DNA of 64,000 nucleotides from Seohaeicola saemankumensis (GCF_020171285.1 NZ_JAIUZI010000009.1:186001-250000); one strand, 5' to 3'. Numbered from the stretch's first letter, positions 46,334 to 55,284 are shown. Program-made: numbers and translations. The notes: generated by a model not told the origin, from the letters alone.

Positions 46334-46361
46334 GGGGCGCGCCGGTTGCCCGCCGCGCCCC
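46334..46361. terminator. 8-bp GC hairpin downstream of the TRAP binding protein gene
   Basis: GGGGCGCG (46334-46341), 12-base loop, CGCGCCCC (46354-46361), 32 bp past the stop at 46393 on the minus strand. No clear T tract follows. Confidence 0.4.
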
Positions 46362-46392
46362 TTGTGGTTTCTGCCTGTAGGTGCTGCCGAAA

Positions 46393-47430
46393 TCAGCCGC
46401 CGTACTTCTTGATCAGTTCCTTGGCCTGCTCGATCAGCGCGTTGCCGTCGATGCCCTTGCTGTCCATGTCAGCGACCCAGCGTTCGATCACGGGTTGCGC
46501 TTTTTCCTTCCAGCGGGCCACTTCTGCGGCGTCGAGCTGAACGATGGTGTTGCCCTTGTCCACGGCGATGGCGCGGCCGGGGGCGTCATACTCCAGCATG
46601 ACTTCGGCGGCGAACTTCGACAGGGCCTGGCCGGACTTCTCGTCCAGGATCGCCCGCAGGTCCTCGGGCATCGAATTGTACTTGTCCTTGTTCATCACCG
46701 CGACGATCGTGGCGGTATACAGCGATTCATCGCCCGTGAACTCGGTGTGGTTCTCCACCAGCTCGGTCAGCTTGATCGCCGGGGTGACTTCCCAGGGGAT
46801 CACGGTGCCGTCGACCACGCCCTTGGACAGCGCCTCGGGGATGGCGGGCAGCGGCATGCCGACCGGGGTCGCGCCCAGTTCCTTGAGCATGTCGGTGATC
46901 ACGCGGGTCGGGCCGCGCAACTTCAGACCTTCCATGTCCTCAAGCTTGGATACGCCGTCCTTGGTGTGGATCACACCGGGGCCATGCACCCAGGCGCCCA
47001 GTACTTTGACCGCATCGTATTCGCCGCCCGACATGTCGGTCTCGACCATTTCCATATAGGCCTGCGAGGTGGCGACGGGATCGGTCATCATAAAGGGCAG
47101 TTCGAACACCTCGGTCCGCGGGAAGCGGCCGGGGGTGTACCCCACAACGGTCATCACGATGTCGGCGGTTCCGTCAATCGCCTGATCCATCAGGCTGGGC
47201 GGTGTGCCACCCAGCGCCATGGCGTCGTAATGTTCAATCTTGATGCGCCCGCCCGAGGCTTCCTCGACGCTGGCCGCCCAGGGTTTGAGGATCAGCTTTG
47301 GAACCGTCGCCGGGGGCGGCAGAAACTGGTGCAGCCGCAGCGTGACCTCTTGCGCCGACAGCATCGCCGGGGTCAGGGCGGTGGCCAGCACGGCCGCGGC
47401 CACGCCCTTGAACAATGTGCGTTTCTTCAT
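46393..47430 (-). CDS. TRAP transporter substrate-binding protein (DctP family)
   Basis: 345 residues with a Sec signal peptide ending near LSA-QE (about residue 26). DctP fold features: HQFLPPPATVPKLILKPWAASVEEASGGRIKIE at the start and the conserved GLKLRGPTRVITDMLKELGATPVGMP with the ligand-binding Arg. It captures a carboxylate in the periplasm. No DctQ or DctM membrane gene is nearby, so it is an orphan here and must use a distant partner. A substrate related to the CoA-transferase/ThDP genes downstream is possible. Confidence 0.92.
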   Translation of the reverse strand: MKKRTLFKGVAAAVLATALTPAMLSAQEVTLRLHQFLPPPATVPKLILKPWAASVEEASGGRIKIEHYDAMALGGTPPSLMDQAIDGTADIVMTVVGYTPGRFPRTEVFELPFMMTDPVATSQAYMEMVETDMSGGEYDAVKVLGAWVHGPGVIHTKDGVSKLEDMEGLKLRGPTRVITDMLKELGATPVGMPLPAIPEALSKGVVDGTVIPWEVTPAIKLTELVENHTEFTGDESLYTATIVAVMNKDKYNSMPEDLRAILDEKSGQALSKFAAEVMLEYDAPGRAIAVDKGNTIVQLDAAEVARWKEKAQPVIERWVADMDSKGIDGNALIEQAKELIKKYGG

Positions 47431-47450
47431 TCTTTCCTCCCAAGAACGAA

Positions 47451-47468
47451 CCCCGGCTATGACCGGGG
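47451..47468. other. Short hairpin upstream of the DctP ribosome site
   Basis: CCCCGG (47451-47456), 6-base loop, CCGGGG (47463-47468), 20 bp upstream of the DctP start. Could be a leader structure or part of the P450 terminator. Confidence 0.3.
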
Positions 47469-47533
47469 CCCGGATGTTGCCACCGTTTTGGCACGATGGT
47501 TATGGTTCATAATTAACCGAATTTCCAAACCGA

Positions 47534-48724
47534 TCAATCCAAAATTACCGGCAGTTGCAGCGGACCCCGGAACCCGAAGCCGTAGAACCGAACCTGCGCG
47601 GGATCCGGCAGGCGCATGTTCGGGAACCGGTCAAACAGCATCGGCAGCATGATGTCGGCCAGCATGCGGCGGGCAATATGGGTGCCCTGGCAGAAGTGCG
47701 GCCCGTTGCCAAAAGCCTGATGCGGCCGTTTCGGCCGGAACATGTCGAACCGCTCGGGGTGCTCATAGAGGTCCTCGTCGTGGTTGGCCGAGGCCTGGAC
47801 GGTCATCACCGTTTCCCCGCGCGGAATGTCATACCCGCGAATTTGCGTGTCTTCGGTAACCAGCCGGGCGCTGACCTGAATCGGCGCAACCCAGCGTACC
47901 CCTTCTTCGAAGGCTGCCGTCCACAGCGCATTCTCCCGGCATTCGGCAAGCTGATCTGGGTTGGTCAGCAGCCCGTACAGGATCGTCAGCAAGGCATCGC
48001 GCGGCTCGTTGATTCCGCCGCCGATCGCGATCTTCACGTTGGCAAAGATCTGGCTCTTGGCGATCGGATGCTCGGCATTCACCATGGTCGACAGAACGGT
48101 CGGGTTCGGATCCGTCAGATGGCGTGGAACGACGCGCTCGAACAGCGCGTCCATCTCGGCATTGGCCGCGTCGCTGCGGGCAAAGGGGGCATCGTCCCAG
48201 CCAAAGTTGCCGGCCCCGTCGATCAGCACCTGGCTCCAACGCTGCATGTCGGCATCGCTGGCTTCCTCAATGCCCAGCAGGTGCTTGAGGCAATGGGCGG
48301 CAAACGGACCGGCCAGCGTTGGATACAGGTCGACGATTTCGCCGCGGGGCAGGGCGGCGACGAACTCTTCGGCGATCCGGGTGTAAATCGGCTGCCAGCA
48401 ATTCTTGATGTTCTTGCCGGAAAAGGCCGGCGCCATGGCGCCGCGCTCGGCCTTGTGGGCCGCGCCATCCTTGCGCATCAGCGTGTGCGCAAGAAAGGCC
48501 CGCTCCATCGGTGTCTGCGGGTCGTTGGAGGAGAAAAGCTCTGGGTTGTCCTTGACGTACTTGGTGTCCTCCGCCTTGGTCAGCATGGTCCGTCCAACCG
48601 ACTTGACGCGCAAGACGGGCGCCTCGGCGCGCAGCCGACGGTAGATCGAATAGGGGTCGTCGCTCAGCTGCCTGATCGTGATGGTGTCGTCAGACGGAGC
48701 CAGCTTGGCCAAAGTCGTCGTCAT
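47534..48724 (-). CDS. Cytochrome P450
   Basis: 396 residues, soluble bacterial P450. The heme loop is FGNGPHFCQGTHIARR with ligand Cys C345; the K-helix ExxR is E274-R277. The I-helix reads IGGGINEPRD (about 234-243), so the usual acid-Thr pair for O2 activation is replaced. GGAGGAGG precedes the ATG. No ferredoxin or reductase gene is adjacent, so redox partners come from elsewhere. The divergent LysR gene begins about 100 bp away and probably controls it. Substrate unknown. Confidence 0.93.
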   Translation of the reverse strand: MTTTLAKLAPSDDTITIRQLSDDPYSIYRRLRAEAPVLRVKSVGRTMLTKAEDTKYVKDNPELFSSNDPQTPMERAFLAHTLMRKDGAAHKAERGAMAPAFSGKNIKNCWQPIYTRIAEEFVAALPRGEIVDLYPTLAGPFAAHCLKHLLGIEEASDADMQRWSQVLIDGAGNFGWDDAPFARSDAANAEMDALFERVVPRHLTDPNPTVLSTMVNAEHPIAKSQIFANVKIAIGGGINEPRDALLTILYGLLTNPDQLAECRENALWTAAFEEGVRWVAPIQVSARLVTEDTQIRGYDIPRGETVMTVQASANHDEDLYEHPERFDMFRPKRPHQAFGNGPHFCQGTHIARRMLADIMLPMLFDRFPNMRLPDPAQVRFYGFGFRGPLQLPVILD

Positions 48725-48766
48725 CGGCTGTTCCTCCTCCAGGTACGGATGGGAAATCTAGCGGGT

Positions 48767-48782
48767 TTGCATTATTCCGCAA
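48767..48782. promoter_or_regulatory. TTGC-N8-GCAA inverted repeat in the P450-LysR divergent region
   Basis: Symmetric TTGCATTATTCCGCAA between the divergent starts, a plausible LysR binding site, although short and not a strict T-N11-A box. Confidence 0.4.
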
Positions 48783-48828
48783 TCCGATGTAGCCAATGTA
48801 TGAAATTGAATTTTTCGATAGAGGTGAC

Positions 48829-49740
48829 GTGGCCCAATCCACCAGATCCGACCCGCTCAGCGTCGATTTCGCGGCACTGCAAACCCTGCGTATGGTGCAT
48901 TCTCAGGGGTCGTTCTCGCGGGCGGCGGAAACGCTGGGCGTGAACCAGTCCACGGTCAGCTACACCATAGAACGCTTGCGTCAGGCCTTCTCGGATCCGC
49001 TGTTCGTGCGCCAGGGCGGCAAGGTCGTGGCCACCGACCGCTGCCTGGAAATCGTGGCCATGGCGTCGCGCATGCTGGACGACTTCGCGGCCATGACCCA
49101 GCCGCGGGATTTCGACCCCTCGCAGGCGCGCAGCGCGGTCACGCTGTCGTGCAACTACTACGAACGGGTGATCCTGATCCCCGGCCTGATGCGGATCCTG
49201 CGGGCACAGGCGCCGGGTCTTTCGCTGAACCTGCTCGCCTCATCGGTGCGCGGCAAGGACCAGCTGGACCGGGGCGAAAGCGATCTGCTGATCGGCCCGG
49301 TCGAAATCGACGATGGCAACTACTATACCCGCCGCTTGCTCACCGAACGCTATGTCTGCGTCACCGCGCCGGGCAACCCGCTGGCGCAACAGGACCTTGA
49401 CGTCGAAACCTACCTGGCCGCGCCGCACGCGGTCGTGACCTACGGCGGCAGCTGGCAGTCTAGATATCTTCTTGAGATTCAATCCCTTGGACGCCGTCTC
49501 AACACGGTTGTCGAATTGCCCAGCCCGGCGGCCCTGCCGGAAATCCTGCGCGGAACCGATCTGGTGTCCACGGTTCCCGAACGGGTCGCCCGCGCGTTCG
49601 GTGACACCGTGGAAACGACCGCCTGTCCGTTTCCCGCGCCCTTCGATGTCGACCTCTACTGGAACGCGCGCGTCCACCATTCTCCCATGTTCCGCTGGCT
49701 ACGCGACCAGCTGGTCACGGTGGCAACCGCCAAAGCCTGA
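48829..49740 (+). CDS. LysR-family transcriptional regulator
   Basis: About 303 residues from the GTG at 48829, which has AGAGG just upstream; an ATG at 48796 in frame would add 11 residues without a ribosome site. The N-terminal helix-turn-helix is FAALQTLRMVHSQGSFSRAAETLGVNQSTVSYTIERLRQAF; the effector domain follows. Likely activates the divergent P450 gene. Confidence 0.88.
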   Translation: MAQSTRSDPLSVDFAALQTLRMVHSQGSFSRAAETLGVNQSTVSYTIERLRQAFSDPLFVRQGGKVVATDRCLEIVAMASRMLDDFAAMTQPRDFDPSQARSAVTLSCNYYERVILIPGLMRILRAQAPGLSLNLLASSVRGKDQLDRGESDLLIGPVEIDDGNYYTRRLLTERYVCVTAPGNPLAQQDLDVETYLAAPHAVVTYGGSWQSRYLLEIQSLGRRLNTVVELPSPAALPEILRGTDLVSTVPERVARAFGDTVETTACPFPAPFDVDLYWNARVHHSPMFRWLRDQLVTVATAKA

Positions 49741-49796
49741 CCCGATCCCGACCCGAGCCCCCCGCGCGACGTTACGTCAGGCAGCACGAGGTCCCC

Positions 49797-49878
49797 TTCT
49801 TCATCTCTTTCAAAATACTCCAGGGAGTTTGAGGGACAGCATCCCTCATCACTTTATGAAATGCGCCGAAGGCGCTCA
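49797..49878 (-). repeat. Extragenic repeat, long form (copy d)
   Basis: Begins at the stop codon of the aminotransferase gene (minus strand): GCGCC-ttc-GGCGC, then GAGGGA-tgctg-TCCCTC, CAAACTCCCTGG, and the core AGTATTTTGAAAGAGATGAA. About 80 bp, matching copy a. The hairpins may terminate the gene. Confidence 0.8.
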
Positions 49879-51042
49879 TTTTGAAAGGAAATCATGCATC
49901 CGACCGAGGGCGCGGCGGATGTTTTCCTCGCTGTTGGCGTAGCTGACGCGGATGTAGCCTTCGCCGAGGATGCCGAAGTCGGGGCCGCCGATGGTGGCGA
50001 CGCCGGTCTCTTCCAGCAGCGCGGCGGCAAGTTTCTTGGCCGGCCATCCGGTGCCCGCGATATTGGGGAAGGCGTAGAAGGCCCCCTTGGGCACCACGCA
50101 GGACACGCCGGGCATGGCATTAAGTAGGTCGACAACGACTTTCCGCCTTTTGTCAAAGGCTTGTACCATCTCGTTCACGGCATCCTGCGGCCCGGTCAGG
50201 GCGGCGAGCGCGGCGTATTGGGACGGGGTGTTGACACAGGACCAGGCGTTGACGGCCAGTTTCCGCGCCTTGTCATAGAGGGTTTCGGGCCAGACGGAAT
50301 AGCCCAGCCGCCAGCCGGTCATGGCATAGGTTTTTGACCAGCCATTGAGCAAAATCAAACGGTTACGGATCTCAGGGTAGTTCAGCAGGGTGACATGCTC
50401 TTCGCCGTCATAGAGGATCTGATCATAGATCTCGTCCGACATGATCGCCACCTCGGGGTGATCCGCCAGCCCCGTGACCAGCTGGTCGATCTCTGCCTTA
50501 GGGGTCACGCCGCCGCAGGGATTTGCCGGTGAATTCAATATGATAAGGCGCGTCTTTTCAGTGATCAGCGACAGGGTTTCCTCGGCCGAGACGGCGAACC
50601 CCTTGTCTTCGCGGATCGGAATCGGGACCGGGGTGGCGCCGGTGAATTCGATCATCGAGCGGTAGATCGGGAAGCCGGGATCGGGGTACATGATTTCCGC
50701 GCCGGGTTCGCCGAACATCAGGATGGCGGCGAACATCGTCACCTTGCCACCGGGCACGATCAGCACGGTGTCGGGGTTCACATCGGCCCCGAAACGGCGG
50801 TAAAGATCGGCGCTAACGGCTTGACGAAGCTCGGGAATTCCGGTTGCGGCGGTGTAGCCGTGATGGCCGTCGCGCATCGCCTTGACCGCTGCTTCGACGA
50901 TATGCGGCGGGGTCGGAAAGTCGGGCTGGCCGATGCCGAGGTTGATCACATCCATGCCGCCGGCGGCCAGCGCGTTGGCGCGGGCGAGCACGGCAAAGGC
51001 GTTTTCCTCGCCGATACGGTCAAAGTTGGCGACGGTCTGCAT
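49876..51042 (-). CDS. Class I/II pyridoxal-phosphate aminotransferase
   Basis: 388 residues, AspC/AAT-like fold type I. PLP-binding Lys is K237 in NGWSKTYAMTGWRLGY; D203 and Y206 in SDEIYDQI hold the cofactor, and the C-terminal YIRVSYANS gives the substrate-carboxylate Arg. Residues 168-178 read ILNSPANPCGG. Probable aspartate or aromatic/branched amino acid transaminase; specificity cannot be set. Not in an operon with the Mo-enzyme genes (83 bp gap upstream). Confidence 0.91.
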   Translation of the reverse strand: MQTVANFDRIGEENAFAVLARANALAAGGMDVINLGIGQPDFPTPPHIVEAAVKAMRDGHHGYTAATGIPELRQAVSADLYRRFGADVNPDTVLIVPGGKVTMFAAILMFGEPGAEIMYPDPGFPIYRSMIEFTGATPVPIPIREDKGFAVSAEETLSLITEKTRLIILNSPANPCGGVTPKAEIDQLVTGLADHPEVAIMSDEIYDQILYDGEEHVTLLNYPEIRNRLILLNGWSKTYAMTGWRLGYSVWPETLYDKARKLAVNAWSCVNTPSQYAALAALTGPQDAVNEMVQAFDKRRKVVVDLLNAMPGVSCVVPKGAFYAFPNIAGTGWPAKKLAAALLEETGVATIGGPDFGILGEGYIRVSYANSEENIRRALGRMHDFLSK

Positions 51043-51124
51043 GGGTCTCTCCCTGGGGTTTTGGATGTTTTGTACCGGTTGCTGAACCGGGTTTTTCCGT
51101 TTTGTACAAACTTGAGGGGCCGTT

Positions 51125-51370
51125 TCAGCCGCCCTTGAGGCGCTGCATCAGGTAGACTTCGCTGTCCTCGTTCACGGGTTCGGTCAGCCCGCTGGCGATG
51201 ATGCGGCCATCGACGGCGACCGAGACGCCGGCGTCGATGACCTCCTGCAGTTCGGGGTGGGCGGCGACCAGACCGCTGAGCACCTCGCCCACGGTTTTGG
51301 CCTCCACCTCGACCACCTCGCGGCCACCGGCCTGCGCGCGCAGGCCGGACCAGAGGTGGACCTCAACCAC
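51125..51370 (-). CDS. MoaD/ThiS-type small sulfur-carrier-like protein
   Basis: 81 residues, ubiquitin-like beta-grasp, ending in Gly-Gly (YLMQRLKGG), the feature used for adenylation and thiocarboxylation. It is the last gene of the Mo hydroxylase operon and overlaps the large-subunit gene by 8 nt. It is likely a specialised MoaD-like protein for cofactor sulfur supply, or an accessory for the hydroxylase. Whether it replaces the main MoaD cannot be told. Confidence 0.8.
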   Translation of the reverse strand: MVEVHLWSGLRAQAGGREVVEVEAKTVGEVLSGLVAAHPELQEVIDAGVSVAVDGRIIASGLTEPVNEDSEVYLMQRLKGG

Positions 51371-53660
51371 CCGACTGTTCCTCGAGCGCGGCGAGGATGC
51401 GCGGCGGCGACATCGGCAGGTTGCGCATGCGGACCCCGGCGGCGGCCGAGACCGCGTTGGCGATGGCCGCCAGCGGCGGGCAGATCGAGGTTTCGCCGAC
51501 GCCGCGCACGCCGTAGGGGTGGCCGGGGTTCGGCACCTCGACGATCACCGTGTCGATCATCGGCAGGTCCGAGGCCACCGGAATGCGGTAGTCGAGGAAA
51601 CCGGCGTTCTGCAACCGACCGTCCGCGCCGTAAATGTATTCTTCATTCAGCGCCCAGCCGATGCCCTGCGCCGCGCCGCCCTGGAACTGGCCCTCGACAT
51701 AGGTGGGGTGGATCGCCTTGCCGGCGTCCTGCACCACGGTGTAGCGAACCACCTTGGTCGAGCCGGTTTCGGGATCGACCTCGGCATCGACGATATGGGT
51801 GGCAAAGCTGACACCGGCGCCCTCTGGCGTGGCTTCGAAGTGGCCGTTGATCGGGCCGCCGGTGGCACCCATGCGCCGGGTGATTTTCGAGATGTGCAGC
51901 GGTTCGAAATCGCCCGCGTTGGGGCCGGACGGTTTGGCATAGCCGTCCTCCCAATAGACTGCGTCCTCTTCGATGCCCCATTTGGCGGCGGCGCGTCTGC
52001 ACAGTTCCCTGACCGCCGCCTCGGCCGCCTTGATGGTGGCCAGCCCGCTGGCATAGGTCACGCGGGAGCCGTGGCTAACCTCGTTATACCCCAGCGAGGC
52101 GGTGTCGGCGACGGTGACGCGGATGTTCTCATAAGGGATGCCCAGCACCTCGGCCGCCATCAGCGCCATCGACGAGCGGGAACCGCCGATGTCGGGGGTG
52201 CCGACCATGATCTGCGCCGAGCCGTCCTCGGAAAGGGCAAGGGTGACAGAGGTTTCGCCGCCGTGGTTGAACCAGAACCCGCAGGAGATGCCACGGCCCT
52301 GACCGGGCTCCAGCGGTGCGCTGTAATGCGGATGCGCCATGGCAGCCTCGATGGTTTCGACCAGCCCGATGCGCTGGAACTTGGGGCCGTAACTGGCCCG
52401 CGTCCCCTCGCGCGAGGCGTTTTTCAACCGCACCTCCAGCGGGTCGAGACCCAGCTGGTTGCAGAGCTCGTCAATCACCGATTCCACCGCGAAGGCGGCC
52501 ATCGGCGAGCCCGGCGCGCGGTAGGCGGCCTGTTTCGGGCGGTTGGTCATCACGTCGTAGCCGACCTGGTGCACATTGGCGAGGTTGTAGGGCGCAAAGG
52601 CGCACATGGCGGTGAATTCCATCGGCGCGCCGGGAAAGGCGCCGCCCTGCGCCCGGAACACGCCCTGGGCGGCGGTGATGGTGCCGTCCTTGTTCATCCC
52701 GATCTTGATGTCCATCGAGGTCGAGGCGGTGGGACCGGTGGCGCGGAACACTTCCGCTCGGCTCATCACCAGTTTGACCGGTTTGTTCGCCTTGCGCGAG
52801 AGCGCCAGCGCCACCGGTTCGATGAAGACGGTCGTCTTGCCGCCAAAGCCGCCGCCGATTTCCGAGGCGGTGACGCGCAGCTGGCTGGTTTCCAGATCCA
52901 GCAGGGCGGCGCAGATCTTTTGCACGTTCCAGTGGCCCTGGGTGCAGCACCACAGCTCGCCCTTGCCATCGCCGCCCAGGATGCCCAGGCAGGCGTGCGG
53001 TTCGATATAGCCCTGGTGGGTGGCCTCGGTGGTAAAGCTGTCCTCGATCACCAGGTCGGCCTCGGCAAAGCCGGTCGCGACATCGCCATGGCCGCTCTGG
53101 TGATAGCGCACCACGTTGGGGTGCAGGCCGGGGGGCACCGATTTGTCGGCGGTGCCGTCGCGGATCACCGGCGCGTCGTCGGCCATCGCGGCATCGACGT
53201 CGGTCACATGCGGCAGCACCTCGTAGGTGACCTCGATCAGCTTGACCGCGTCGCGGGCGGTCAGCGCCGAGGTGGCGGCGACGGCGGCGATGGCGTGGCC
53301 GTCATAGAGCGCCTTGTCGCCCGCCATGACGTTTTCCAGCACGTTCCACATCTCGCCCGCCATGCCGGGGGCGGGCTGGATCGCATCCGAGAAATCGGCG
53401 CGGGTGACCACCGCCTTGACGCCGTCCAGCGCCTCGGCCTTCGCGGTGTCGATGCTGACGATGCGCGCATGGGCGTGCGGGCTGCGCAGGATGGCGCCGT
53501 GCAGCATGCCCGGCGCGGTGATGTCGGCGCCAAAGCGGGCGCGGCCGGTGACCTTGTCGGTGCCGTCGGGGCGGTCGGGGCGGGTGCCCACGTATTTGAA
53601 CGCGTGGCCCTGTTCCAGCTCGTCGCCGCCCTTTTGCGGTTTGTATTCGTCCAGTGCCAT
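51363..53660 (-). CDS. Molybdopterin-binding subunit of a xanthine-oxidase-family hydroxylase
   Basis: 765 residues. The large subunit with the Moco site: EIGGGFGGKT for the pterin, AYRAPGSP where CoxL-type enzymes have AYRGAGRP, and GVRGVGETSICPPLAAIANAV with the catalytic Glu. It lacks the CO dehydrogenase form I loop, so it is not CO-oxidising CoxL. Hydroxylates an aldehyde, purine or aromatic CoA-type substrate; identity open. Overlaps the 2Fe-2S subunit by one base and the MoaD-like gene by 8 nt. Confidence 0.92.
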   Translation of the reverse strand: MALDEYKPQKGGDELEQGHAFKYVGTRPDRPDGTDKVTGRARFGADITAPGMLHGAILRSPHAHARIVSIDTAKAEALDGVKAVVTRADFSDAIQPAPGMAGEMWNVLENVMAGDKALYDGHAIAAVAATSALTARDAVKLIEVTYEVLPHVTDVDAAMADDAPVIRDGTADKSVPPGLHPNVVRYHQSGHGDVATGFAEADLVIEDSFTTEATHQGYIEPHACLGILGGDGKGELWCCTQGHWNVQKICAALLDLETSQLRVTASEIGGGFGGKTTVFIEPVALALSRKANKPVKLVMSRAEVFRATGPTASTSMDIKIGMNKDGTITAAQGVFRAQGGAFPGAPMEFTAMCAFAPYNLANVHQVGYDVMTNRPKQAAYRAPGSPMAAFAVESVIDELCNQLGLDPLEVRLKNASREGTRASYGPKFQRIGLVETIEAAMAHPHYSAPLEPGQGRGISCGFWFNHGGETSVTLALSEDGSAQIMVGTPDIGGSRSSMALMAAEVLGIPYENIRVTVADTASLGYNEVSHGSRVTYASGLATIKAAEAAVRELCRRAAAKWGIEEDAVYWEDGYAKPSGPNAGDFEPLHISKITRRMGATGGPINGHFEATPEGAGVSFATHIVDAEVDPETGSTKVVRYTVVQDAGKAIHPTYVEGQFQGGAAQGIGWALNEEYIYGADGRLQNAGFLDYRIPVASDLPMIDTVIVEVPNPGHPYGVRGVGETSICPPLAAIANAVSAAAGVRMRNLPMSPPRILAALEEQSGG

Positions 53661-54139
53661 TATGCAGCCTCCCGCATTTCCGCCGCCGCATCCATCACGG
53701 CGCGAATGATCTTGTCATAGCCGGTGCAACGGCAGAGGTTGCCGGCCAGCCAGTAACGGACTTCGGTTTCGGTGGGGTCGGGGTTCTTCTCCAGCAGCGC
53801 CTTGGCGGCGACCAGGATGCCCGGCGTGCAGATGCCGCATTGCAGGGCGGCATGTTCGATGAACTTGCGCTGCAGCGGATGCAGTTCCTCGCCCGGCGCG
53901 ATGCCCTCGACGGTGGCGATCTCGCGGCCCTCGGCCTCGGCCCCCAGCACCAGGCAGGAGCAGACCAGCCGGCCATCCAGCGTGACCGAACAGGCGCCGC
54001 AGTCGCCGGTGCCACAGCCTTCCTTGGCGCCGGTCAGCCCGAGGCGGTCGCGCAGCACGTCCAGCAGGGTTTCGCGCGGATCGCAGAGGAATTCGGCGGT
54101 ATCGCCGTTGATGGTGGTGGAAACGTGGATCTTGCTCAT
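53660..54139 (-). CDS. 2Fe-2S subunit of the Mo hydroxylase
   Basis: 159 residues. The plant-type cluster is EGCGTGDCGACSV (C42, C47, C50) plus C60 or C62; the second cluster uses QCGICTPG and NLCRCTGY. Small electron-transfer subunit passing electrons from Moco to FAD. Overlaps the FAD subunit gene by 4 nt and touches the large subunit. Confidence 0.94.
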   Translation of the reverse strand: MSKIHVSTTINGDTAEFLCDPRETLLDVLRDRLGLTGAKEGCGTGDCGACSVTLDGRLVCSCLVLGAEAEGREIATVEGIAPGEELHPLQRKFIEHAALQCGICTPGILVAAKALLEKNPDPTETEVRYWLAGNLCRCTGYDKIIRAVMDAAAEMREAA

Positions 54140-54999
54140 TGGGCTTTCCTCGCGCGGTCATAGGCGATCTTAGCGGCGCGTCTGGCCAGCACGCCGGCGA
54201 TATGGGTGCGGAACTTGACGGTGCCGCGCTTGTCGTCGATGGGCGCACAGGCGGCAGAGGCGGCGGCGGCCAGCGCATCCAGCGCGGCGTCGTCCAGCGT
54301 GGTGCCGATGATCGCAGAGGCGGCCTGCGGGGCCAGCCGCGCGGTCGGCGCCACCGCGCCCAGCGCCACGCGGGCGGCGGTGATGGTGTCGCCCTCGACG
54401 GTCAGGTTGACGCCACAGCCCACCACCGCGATGTCCATCTCGGTGCGCGGGATGAACCGCAGGTAGGCGTCGCCGCCGCCCGCGCCGCGTGGCGGGATGT
54501 GCACCGCCGTGACCAGCTCGCCCCTGGCCAGCGAGGTCTGGCCGGGGCCGGTGGGGATATCCTCGGCCGCGACCGTGCGGCTGCCCTCCGGGCCGGTGAC
54601 GGTCAGTGTCACCCCCGCGGCGATCATCGCCGGCACGCTGTCGGCGGCGGGCGAGGCGTTGCACAGGTTGCCGGTCAGCGTGGCGCGGCCCTGCACCTGG
54701 GTCGATCCGATCAGGTCCATCGCCTCGACCAGACCGGGCCAGTCTGCGCCAAGGTCGACATGTTCGCGCATCTCGGCGCCGGTTACGGCCACGCCGATGG
54801 TCCAGCCGCCATCGGGCGCGCGGGCGATGTCATGGGTGCCGGGGATCTTCTTGATGTCGATCAGCGTGTCGGGGGTGACGATATCGGCGCGCATCTGCAC
54901 CAGCACGTCCGTCCCCCCGGCGAGAAACCGGGTCACGCCCGGGGCCTGCGCGGCCTGGGCGATGGCATCGTCGAAACTGGCGGGTGAAAGATATCTCAT
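54136..54999 (-). CDS. FAD-binding medium subunit of the Mo hydroxylase
   Basis: 287 residues, CoxM/XdhB-type. FLAGGTDVLVQMR is the first FAD loop and TLTGNLCNASPAADS the second. The ATG at 54999 has GGGAGG upstream; a longer frame to 55125 runs through the extragenic repeat and is not used. First gene of the operon FAD-FeS-Mo-MoaD, and divergent from rpoE. Confidence 0.93.
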   Translation of the reverse strand: MRYLSPASFDDAIAQAAQAPGVTRFLAGGTDVLVQMRADIVTPDTLIDIKKIPGTHDIARAPDGGWTIGVAVTGAEMREHVDLGADWPGLVEAMDLIGSTQVQGRATLTGNLCNASPAADSVPAMIAAGVTLTVTGPEGSRTVAAEDIPTGPGQTSLARGELVTAVHIPPRGAGGGDAYLRFIPRTEMDIAVVGCGVNLTVEGDTITAARVALGAVAPTARLAPQAASAIIGTTLDDAALDALAAAASAACAPIDDKRGTVKFRTHIAGVLARRAAKIAYDRARKAQ

Positions 55000-55284
55000 G
55001 GGCACCTCCCGTGGCTGGCCTTTGACCGGCGAACCGTGTCCTTTATCGCGGCCAAGATCAAGAGGCGGTCTGCGCTCCGGTCCCGGCCCGGCCACCGGCC
55101 GCCACCCGCCCCCACCGGCCCCCACCGCACCCCTTTCATCTCTTTGGCAAATACTCCGGGGGACTCGCGGCCTGCCGCGAGGGGGGCAGAGCCCCCGCCG
55201 ACGATTGCGTCACCCGCCCCGGGGATGGAACCCGGAGATGAAACTCGGAACCAAAACGCAGGCGCGAAAAAATTCACCGGCGAG
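55000..55284. other. 285-bp gene-free divergent region between Mo hydroxylase and rpoE
   Basis: A C-rich stretch at 55074-55133, an extragenic repeat copy (55134-55157), GC hairpins (CTCGCGGcctgCCGCGAG) and AT-richer sequence before the rpoE promoter. No gene seen. Confidence 0.6.
55134..55157 (-). repeat. Extragenic repeat core (copy e)
   Basis: Minus-strand copy with a one-base insertion in the core (GTATTTGCCAAAGAGATGAA). Preceded on the minus strand by two GC hairpins. Unlike other copies it is upstream of, not after, the nearest minus-strand gene. Confidence 0.85.

Noticed and set aside
51363..54999. Carbon monoxide dehydrogenase (coxMSL) assignment
   Set aside because: The large subunit has AYRAPGSP and lacks the form I CO dehydrogenase active-site loop, so CO oxidation is not supported.
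55000..55125. N-terminal extension of the FAD subunit gene
   Set aside because: No ribosome site and low-complexity Gly-rich translation; ATG at 54999 has GGGAGG.
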